Both the position numbers and the translations under genes were made by a program. From assembly GCA_046350595.1 (NCBI GenBank), contig JAXMAC010000066.1, forward strand, positions 1-19,192: a stretch of 19,192 nucleotides of DNA. The letters are read 5' to 3'. The stretch comes from JAHFOW01 sp046350595. GTDB taxonomy: Bacteria > Planctomycetota > Brocadiia > Brocadiales > Brocadiaceae. Below the pieces are notes generated by a model, which saw only the letters and a program-made list of their open reading frames with translations, made no database searches and was not told the DNA's origin. Shown one piece after another: positions 14,696-19,192 of the stretch (its first letter is position 1; every line of letters starts with the position of its first letter).

Positions 14696-14932
14696 ATGGT
14701 AAAATTTACGCGTATTACAATAGACCCATCTGTTTGTACAGGGAAACCGTGCATTCGTGGGCTTCGATTCCCGGTTTCACGTCTCCTGGGACTTTTAGCA
14801 TCTGGTGAGACGAAGGAGACAATTCTCAAGGCGTATCCCTACCTCGAAGCAGAGGACATTGATGAAGCCTTATGTTATGCTGCCTACCTTGCAGAAGATG
14901 AAACCGTGGAGTTTGCAAGCCAATGTCATTAA
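14696..14932 (+). CDS. DUF433 antitoxin-like protein with IS-derived C-terminus
   Basis: The 78-residue product matches DUF433: FTRITIDPSVCTGKPCIRGL near the start, then RFPVSRLLGLLASGETKETILKAYPYLEAEDIDEAL, a small helix-turn-helix-like domain. DUF433 genes usually precede a DUF5615 PIN-like gene and are regarded as antitoxins of such pairs. Here the partner is missing. The terminal inverted repeat of the IS4 element starts at 14916, so the last five residues (ASQCH) and the stop codon come from the element. The conserved domain is otherwise complete, so the protein may still fold and bind DNA. A GGCAGG-type ribosome site lies about 10 bases before ATG 14696. Confidence 0.8.
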   Translation: MVKFTRITIDPSVCTGKPCIRGLRFPVSRLLGLLASGETKETILKAYPYLEAEDIDEALCYAAYLAEDETVEFASQCH

Positions 14933-14941
14933 GTTAAGAAA
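14916..14941 (+). repeat. IS4 left terminal inverted repeat
   Basis: This 26-base sequence begins CAAGCCAATGTCATTAAG and is the exact reverse complement of 16394-16419. It overlaps the DUF433 3' end and the transposase stop codon. Confidence 0.9.
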
Positions 14942-16250
14942 TTGGTTTATAAGGAAAAGCGAAGATTTTTTTGCGCGGTTGAATATTTCTTGGAAATCTT
15001 CTTCCCTTTCTTACAGAAGAATTGTTTTCAATAAATAGTTTGTGGAGTTTTTCAATGAGAGACGAAATGCATTCTCTGAAGAAAAGTACAATGCCGCAAT
15101 TTCTCATTTTTGCCAGCGCCTGTGTCCAATTGATCTTGTAATCAAGTTCTTTTTTTTCGGCATCTTTTTCAATACAGGAATGTACGGGAAAAGCCAGGAT
15201 TGCCGTAAGATTGTGCATAAAAATATTTGCATGGAAATCCTGGAGTACGGATTCAACGCTTTTTCCGCTAAAATTTTCAATTTCAATACGGCATTTTAAT
15301 ACTTTGTAGTTTTCTTCAACCGGCCATCGTTGAAAATAAAGGTCACGAAAATATTCGTATGGATATAACACGGAATCGGTAAGAGAAGTAATAATTACGA
15401 CGGGTTCTTGTGCATCCCCAAGAGGGATACGAATAAGACGGAGTTGTATGGACTTTATGGCTAAGCCGGGTTCTCCGCATTTCTTTTTCGAATCTGCGAT
15501 TGGGTCGAGCAGGATAACCTGCTGAGGTAAACCGGAAGTAAGAAATTGTTTTGCAATGTCCCATTTGCCAATGGGTAATCGTGCACAAAAATCAACGCCT
15601 TTTTCCATGATAAGGCGGAACAACCAGTATGCCGGATAGCCTCGGTCAAGAAGAATAAGGTCTTTGGGGTTTAAATGAGCACAATGTCGTGCCGCTAAAT
15701 CCCGTTCGCCGGTATGCAAAGAATCAAGAGCTGCGTCTATGGTAATAGTGTTAAGAACATCAAAACATTGAGACACCCTGGCAAGTGCGCGCGGCTCTGA
15801 TTGCTGGAGCGGCAATGCGCCAAAGTGTCTTTTACATTCTGAGTTTTGTGGAACCTTTAGCGTACTTCCATCAATGGCAACGAGGCGGAAGCCATGCCAT
15901 GTTTTGGGAGAGTAATTATCGTAAAAATGATTAGTGGTTTCATGGTTTAATTCAATGAATGCCTGATGCTTGAGTTTGCGCCGTGCCTGTGATAATGCGC
16001 TTGCTGTAACCTTTCGCTCAGGGACATCGGTATGGTGAATCTGTTTAAAGAAGATGTCCAGTTCGTTTTGCAATGAGGATTTAATAAGGTTTATCAAGAA
16101 AACGAAGAGTACATGAAATGGGAGGGATTGTTTTCTGGTAAAATCGGTAAGGTTTTGCTTGTAGCGGGAAATAAATTCATTTGAGGTCAATTTGTTTTTA
16201 ATAAACGAAATAGTTTTGGCGCATAAATCGCGGCCCAAGTTGTGTGCCAT
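14934..16250 (-). CDS. IS4-family DDE transposase (5' end probably frameshifted)
   Basis: The 438-residue frame carries the RNase H-like DDE triad: Asp in LVAIDGSTLK, Asp in LILLDRGYPAYW, and Glu in the IS4 signature Y-x2-R-W-x2-E-x2-YK (YFQRWPVEENYK). The DNA cut-and-paste core looks intact. ATG 16250 has no ribosome site. A better start lies at 16281 with AGGAGGG 7 bases before it. It reads MSEKFSNLLENGTQLG and would join the main frame at RDLCAKTISF if one G of GGG at 16236-16234 were absent. A one-base frameshift near codon 15 therefore probably separates the natural start from the body. Translation from 16250 could still give a nearly complete protein. Confidence 0.88.
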   Translation of the reverse strand: MAHNLGRDLCAKTISFIKNKLTSNEFISRYKQNLTDFTRKQSLPFHVLFVFLINLIKSSLQNELDIFFKQIHHTDVPERKVTASALSQARRKLKHQAFIELNHETTNHFYDNYSPKTWHGFRLVAIDGSTLKVPQNSECKRHFGALPLQQSEPRALARVSQCFDVLNTITIDAALDSLHTGERDLAARHCAHLNPKDLILLDRGYPAYWLFRLIMEKGVDFCARLPIGKWDIAKQFLTSGLPQQVILLDPIADSKKKCGEPGLAIKSIQLRLIRIPLGDAQEPVVIITSLTDSVLYPYEYFRDLYFQRWPVEENYKVLKCRIEIENFSGKSVESVLQDFHANIFMHNLTAILAFPVHSCIEKDAEKKELDYKINWTQALAKMRNCGIVLFFRECISSLIEKLHKLFIENNSSVRKGRRFPRNIQPRKKIFAFPYKPIS

Positions 16251-16339
16251 TTTCTAATAAATTTGAGAATTTTTCTGACATGGATTTGCCCTCCTGGGAA
16301 ATGTTATAATGCTGGTAAATTACGTTTAATTTGGAAAAT

Positions 16340-16368
16340 ATTATATCACGTATCCTATTGTTAATCAA
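16340..16368 (-). promoter_or_regulatory. IS4 transposase promoter
   Basis: On the minus strand, TTGATT (16368-16363), a 17-base spacer and a perfect TATAAT (16345-16340) lie between the right terminal repeat and the transposase starts. Confidence 0.7.
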
Positions 16369-16393
16369 TACGATACGGGGTTTTTTATGTAAT

Positions 16394-16419
16394 TTTCTTA
16401 ACTTAATGACATTGGCTTG
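16394..16419 (-). repeat. IS4 right terminal inverted repeat
   Basis: This is the exact reverse complement of 14916-14941 and ends CATTGGCTTG at the junction with host sequence. Confidence 0.9.
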
Positions 16420-16437
16420 GAACCTGAACCCATGATT

Positions 16438-16465
16438 TTGGCAGGGTAACTGTGTATTCTAAATT
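16438..16465 (+). promoter_or_regulatory. Candidate promoter for the radical SAM gene
   Basis: TTGGCA (16438-16443), 16 bases, then TAAATT (16460-16465) predict initiation near 16472, just before the two possible GTG starts at 16477 and 16492. Confidence 0.45.
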
Positions 16466-16491
16466 TATTCTAGTTAGTGTTTTTAATAATC

Positions 16492-17598
16492 GTGTCAAAA
16501 TGTCTCTGTTGTGATAAAGAGTCGATTACCATATCCCAATATTTAGAGGTGTGCGTCGAGTGCATCAGGCGGGATTTTAAAACGGTTCAATCCCACATAG
16601 AGAAGGTACACGCAAAATCCCGTGAAAACAGTGGTCTACCGGCATATCCGCCCAAGGACCCAAAAGGGGTGTTGTGTAATATCTGCGTCAACGAGTGCAA
16701 GATTCCCAATGGAGGTTTAAGCTATTGCGGCTTAAGAACGAATAAAGACGGTAAGCTCGTCGGTGTCTCAACAGATGAAGGCAATCTGGAATGGTACTAC
16801 GATGCCCTTCCTACTAACTGTGTAGCGGACTCGGTATGTGCAGGCGGGACAGGGGCGGGTTATCCAGAATATGCGTATACCAGCGGACCGGAGTTCGGCT
16901 ATAAAAATCTCTCGGTATTTTACAATGGGTGCTCCTTCAATTGTCTTTACTGTCAGAACTGGCAATGGAGAGAGTACGTCTTTAAGAAAGGGCGTATAAG
17001 CGCAGAGGAACTTGCAAATCGCGTTGATGAACATACGTCGTGCATATGCTACTTTGGAGGCGACCCTACCCCGCAACTGCCCCATGCAATACGATCATCA
17101 AAACTTGCTCTACAAAATAAAAAGGGAAGAATTCTCAGAATATGCTGGGAGACAAACGGGACAATGAACCCAAAACTCCTCGAGCAAATGGCAGATATTT
17201 CATTAAAATCCGGAGGATGTATAAAGTTCGACTTAAAGGCATACGATGAGGGGCTTAATAGAGCGCTCTGTGGAGTAACAAATAAAAGAACACTTGAGAA
17301 TTTCGAGAGGCTCTCCTCTTTTATTAAAGAAAGGCCGGTTCCTCCATTTCTTGTGGCAAGCACACTGTTGGTTCCAGGCTACGTAGACGAACAAGAAGTT
17401 GAATACTTAGCGAAATTCATTGCCTCGCTCGACAGAAACATCCCCTATTCATTATTGGCCTTTTATCCGCACTTCTACATGGATGATCTGCCCACAACTT
17501 CCCGCACGCATGCCTTACGCTGTCAGGATATTGCAAGAGGCGCAGGACTCAGACATGTCAGAATTGGAAATATTCATCTTTTGGGAGATGCTTATTGA
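16492..17598 (+). CDS. Radical SAM enzyme, PflA/AmrS-like, with extra Cys clusters
   Basis: From GTG 16492 the product has 368 residues; a GTG at 16477 would add five. Neither start has a ribosome site, and 16492 is preferred because it begins MSKCLCC. The radical SAM motif C-x3-C-x2-C is in YNGCSFNCLYCQN (about 146-155), followed by YFGGDPTPQ, a GGE-like SAM-binding motif. Before it are two more cysteine groups: CLCC plus CVEC within the first 25 residues (zinc-ribbon-like), and C-x2-C-x3-C-x9-C in LCNICVNECKIPNGGLSYCG. This layout resembles radical SAM proteins of the AmmeMemoRadiSam/AmrS and PflA-activase group. The substrate is unknown, and no AMMECR1 or Memo gene is visible. It should be cytosolic. 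Confidence 0.82.
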   Translation: MSKCLCCDKESITISQYLEVCVECIRRDFKTVQSHIEKVHAKSRENSGLPAYPPKDPKGVLCNICVNECKIPNGGLSYCGLRTNKDGKLVGVSTDEGNLEWYYDALPTNCVADSVCAGGTGAGYPEYAYTSGPEFGYKNLSVFYNGCSFNCLYCQNWQWREYVFKKGRISAEELANRVDEHTSCICYFGGDPTPQLPHAIRSSKLALQNKKGRILRICWETNGTMNPKLLEQMADISLKSGGCIKFDLKAYDEGLNRALCGVTNKRTLENFERLSSFIKERPVPPFLVASTLLVPGYVDEQEVEYLAKFIASLDRNIPYSLLAFYPHFYMDDLPTTSRTHALRCQDIARGAGLRHVRIGNIHLLGDAY

Positions 17599-17625
17599 AT
17601 GGTATTTTTGGTAAGTTTGAGAAAA

Positions 17626-17704
17626 AGCCCGAAGGGCTGACAGGGTATAGCCCAGGGCAACGCCCTGGGTATGCGATTTAATATATTTTTAGCCCTGAAA
17701 GGGC
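17626..17704. repeat. Triple-hairpin intergenic repeat
   Basis: Three perfect stems occur in tandem: AGCCC-GAA-GGGCT (17626-17638), CCCAGGGC-AAC-GCCCTGGG (17651-17669) and GCCCT-GAA-AGGGC (17692-17704). This AGCCCAGGG...GCCCTGGG...AGCCCTGAAAGGGC arrangement is familiar to me as a dispersed repeat in several phyla. None of the stems is followed by a proper T-run. Confidence 0.7.
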
Positions 17705-17750
17705 GAAACATTTTCCCTTAATCTGGTAAGAATGTACTTCCGTTGTTAAA

Positions 17751-17758
17751 AAGGAGGT
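17751..17758 (+). promoter_or_regulatory. Ribosome binding site fixing the M28 peptidase TTG start
   Basis: A perfect AAGGAGGT stands 8 bases before TTG 17767. An earlier TTG at 17743 lies upstream of this site and is rejected as the start. Confidence 0.75.
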
Positions 17759-17766
17759 CTGAAAGT

Positions 17767-18687
17767 TTGCCATCCGATATTCACAAAGTGCTTTCAGAAG
17801 TGAGCAAAGAACGGATTCAAGGATACGTCCGTGCCATGGAAGGATTGCGTCATGCATGGGAGAATTATGCTGCATTAGAGGAAAGGGCTAAATTTATAGA
17901 AGAAACCTTTCGCTCCTTTAACCTCAAGGTGGAGAACCAGGATGTGCCATTCTATGGAAGGAGATATCGAAATATCATCGCTACCACGGGAGGAAGTGAA
18001 AGGGAATGTATCCTTTTAGGTGCCCACTACGATGCAGCATGGAATAGCCCGGGTGCCGATGACAATGCCAGCGGTGTAGCTGTACTCCTTGAAGCAGCAG
18101 GGATTTTGAGCAGGCAGAAACTCAACAGAGCTGTCCAGTGCGTCGCCTTTACCCTTGAAGAACCTCAATTACAGACTTCCAGTTTTCGGATCGGGAGCAA
18201 CCATTTTGTAAAAGAGGCAAAAAGATCAAAAAGGAAATACGCGGCTGTCCTCATCCTGGAGTGTGTTGGATATACCAATAAAGCACCGGAAAGTCAGGAT
18301 ATCCCCCCATTGGTGAGAATTCCTGTACCTAAAAGAGGCGATTTTCTTGGCGTTATTGCAAATTATCGGTCTAAGTCCCTTATGAAGACCTTCCACCGTA
18401 TAACGAGTGAATATGTACCAGAACTCAATGTTATATCATACAAGGTGCCGTTATCAGGTTATATTATCCCTCAAACACGGTGGAGCGACCACGCCTCCTT
18501 TTGGAATCGCGGGTACCCGGCCCTTATGTTGACCGATACGGCCATGTTTCGAAATCCCTACTATCATACGCCGCATGATACCTATGAAAAGTTGGATTTT
18601 GATTTTATGGTACGGGTAACACGGGCCGCAGTCAGTGTTATTCTGAATCTTGCTTTTGACGTTGACTATAGTAAAACCTCATTTTGA
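17767..18687 (+). CDS. M28-family zinc metallopeptidase
   Basis: The 306-residue product is an aminopeptidase-like dizinc peptidase. Family ligands in order are H87 (GAHYD), D99 (GADDNASG), E131/E132 (TLEEP), E165 (ILECVGY, where Asp is more usual) and H267 (YYHTPHDTYEKLD). RWSDHASFWNRGYPALMLTD is also typical of the family. There is no signal peptide or lipobox, so it appears cytosolic, unlike many secreted M28 peptidases. Glutaminyl-cyclase-like activity is a possible alternative for this fold. It follows the radical SAM gene by 168 bases, with a hairpin repeat between, so they may be separate units. The TTG start follows from the ribosome site. Confidence 0.88.
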   Translation: MPSDIHKVLSEVSKERIQGYVRAMEGLRHAWENYAALEERAKFIEETFRSFNLKVENQDVPFYGRRYRNIIATTGGSERECILLGAHYDAAWNSPGADDNASGVAVLLEAAGILSRQKLNRAVQCVAFTLEEPQLQTSSFRIGSNHFVKEAKRSKRKYAAVLILECVGYTNKAPESQDIPPLVRIPVPKRGDFLGVIANYRSKSLMKTFHRITSEYVPELNVISYKVPLSGYIIPQTRWSDHASFWNRGYPALMLTDTAMFRNPYYHTPHDTYEKLDFDFMVRVTRAAVSVILNLAFDVDYSKTSF

Positions 18688-18751
18688 TGTAAGTCCCTAT
18701 CTCAGATTAAAGTCGGGGGGATGGAATTTTCTTGACAGTTTGTGAATATTT

Positions 18752-18777
18752 ATGCTAAAAAGCTTTTTAGGTAGCAT
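18752..18777. other. Hairpin after the peptidase gene
   Basis: ATGCTA (18752-18757) and TAGCAT (18772-18777) flank the self-complementary AAAAGCTTTT core. It is AT-rich with no following T-run, so its role as a terminator is doubtful. Confidence 0.35.
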
Positions 18778-18857
18778 CATAATCAAGTCCAGATTAGTCT
18801 GTGTCGTTTTTCCATCCAAAAATATCCGAGTCTTCTTGGCCTTACAATAACCGTCTT

Positions 18858-18885
18858 TTGACAAGCTTGTCCTATCAGGTAAATG
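18858..18885 (+). promoter_or_regulatory. Candidate promoter for the last gene
   Basis: A perfect TTGACA (18858-18863) is followed after 16 bases by a poor TAAATG (18880-18885). Predicted initiation near 18892 falls directly before the hairpin at 18893. Confidence 0.35.
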
Positions 18886-18892
18886 TCATGGC

Positions 18893-18915
18893 AAGACGAC
18901 CGAAACGGTCGTCTT
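18893..18915. repeat. Perfect 10-bp palindrome in the leader of the last gene
   Basis: AAGACGACCG-AAA-CGGTCGTCTT forms a stable hairpin 41 bases before the next ATG, with no T-run. It could be a leader stem-loop, an operator, or another dispersed palindrome. Confidence 0.65.
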
Positions 18916-18955
18916 AATGGCAATTTGTGTCATTCATTATTCAAGGAGTAAAAAA

Positions 18956-19192
18956 ATGAACGGAAATCCTGTAGCTGATATTTCTGAACAAGAAAAAGAA
19001 ACAGTGTTGGCCAAAATCCATGTTACAATGGGTTTTTCTTCCGAAACTCTTACTTGGTTTAAAGAAATACAAGACAAAAAAGAAACTTTTGTACCGCTTG
19101 AAATTGAAAATAAACTAGAGGAATTTGAACATCTTAAAGTAAAATATGATGAGGTAAGGAAGGGTTTGGTTTGTAAAGGAGTTATGTCTAAT
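18956..19192 (+). CDS. Hypothetical protein, 5' part
   Basis: The gene starts at ATG 18956, with AAGGAG 7 bases before it, and remains open to the window edge, giving 79 visible residues. The sequence is acidic and hydrophilic, rich in Lys and Glu, with segments such as ADISEQEKETVLAKIH and LEIENKLEEFEHLKVKYDEV that suggest helices, possibly coiled coil. There is no signal peptide or membrane segment. I do not recognise a family. Start quality and the long open frame make it a credible gene. Confidence 0.7.
   Translation, partial: MNGNPVADISEQEKETVLAKIHVTMGFSSETLTWFKEIQDKKETFVPLEIENKLEEFEHLKVKYDEVRKGLVCKGVMSN

Larger units (their letters stand above)
14916..16419 (-). mobile_element. IS4-family insertion sequence, complete ends
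   Basis: The element is about 1.5 kb with 26-bp perfect terminal inverted repeats, one full-length DDE transposase frame, and its own promoter. The bases just outside the repeats (GTGGAGTTTG on the left, GAACCTGAAC on the right) do not match, so no target-site duplication is visible. Confidence 0.88.

Noticed and set aside
17743..17766. Earlier TTG start for the M28 peptidase
   Set aside because: It would place the ribosome binding site inside the coding region; TTG 17767 has ideal spacing.
1..19192. CRISPR array, tRNA or rRNA genes
   Set aside because: No regularly spaced direct repeats, and no cloverleaf or rRNA landmark sequences, were seen on either strand; the repeats present are palindromic and dispersed.

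Overview
The window looks like chromosome from an AT-rich, Gram-negative-type bacterium, most likely a planctomycete and possibly an anammox (Brocadiales-like) lineage. This assignment is inference. It rests on the gene style (an unusually long class II aldolase beside a class I fructose-1,6-bisphosphatase, an rpoD with a long insert), frequent TTG/GTG starts, lipoprotein and signal-peptide genes, and abundant palindromic intergenic repeats. No rRNA is present to settle it.

Positions 1-6645 (+ strand) are a dense housekeeping block: the 3' end of thiS overlapping thiG (thiazole synthesis), hisF (histidine), then a replication/transcription cluster of dnaG (primase), rpoD (principal sigma factor), a coiled-coil C4 zinc-ribbon protein, and the RNase P RNA gene rnpB, which begins immediately after the zinc-ribbon stop codon. 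A strong bidirectional terminator follows. A 30-codon CxxC, Lys/Glu-rich mini-gene with a perfect Shine-Dalgarno sequence converges on it from the minus strand.

Positions 7146-12195 (- strand) hold, in transcription order, mobB, then fbp-fba (gluconeogenesis) from a recognisable promoter, then a large secreted protein and a small lipoprotein. The last four are spaced by 14-29 bases and look like one operon.

Positions 12196-16476 are an eroded accessory zone. It contains palindromic repeats; a second copy of a composite inverted-repeat element also found at 6839-7097; a zeta-toxin-like gene cut off at that element; an IS110-family transposase decayed by several frameshifts, with a nested hairpin directly upstream that could be a bridge-RNA relic; a DUF433 antitoxin-like gene whose last codons are supplied by the end of an IS4-family element; and that roughly 1.5-kb IS4 element with 26-bp perfect terminal inverted repeats.

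Positions 16477-19192 (+ strand) return to ordinary genes: a PflA/AmrS-like radical SAM enzyme with extra cysteine clusters, an M28 metallopeptidase started by TTG, and the 5' part of an unrecognised gene. The most interesting signals are the 30-codon CxxC mini-gene, the rnpB/zinc-ribbon junction with a promoter inside the coding region, the structured IS110 leader, and the two toxin-antitoxin relics broken by repeats or insertion sequences.
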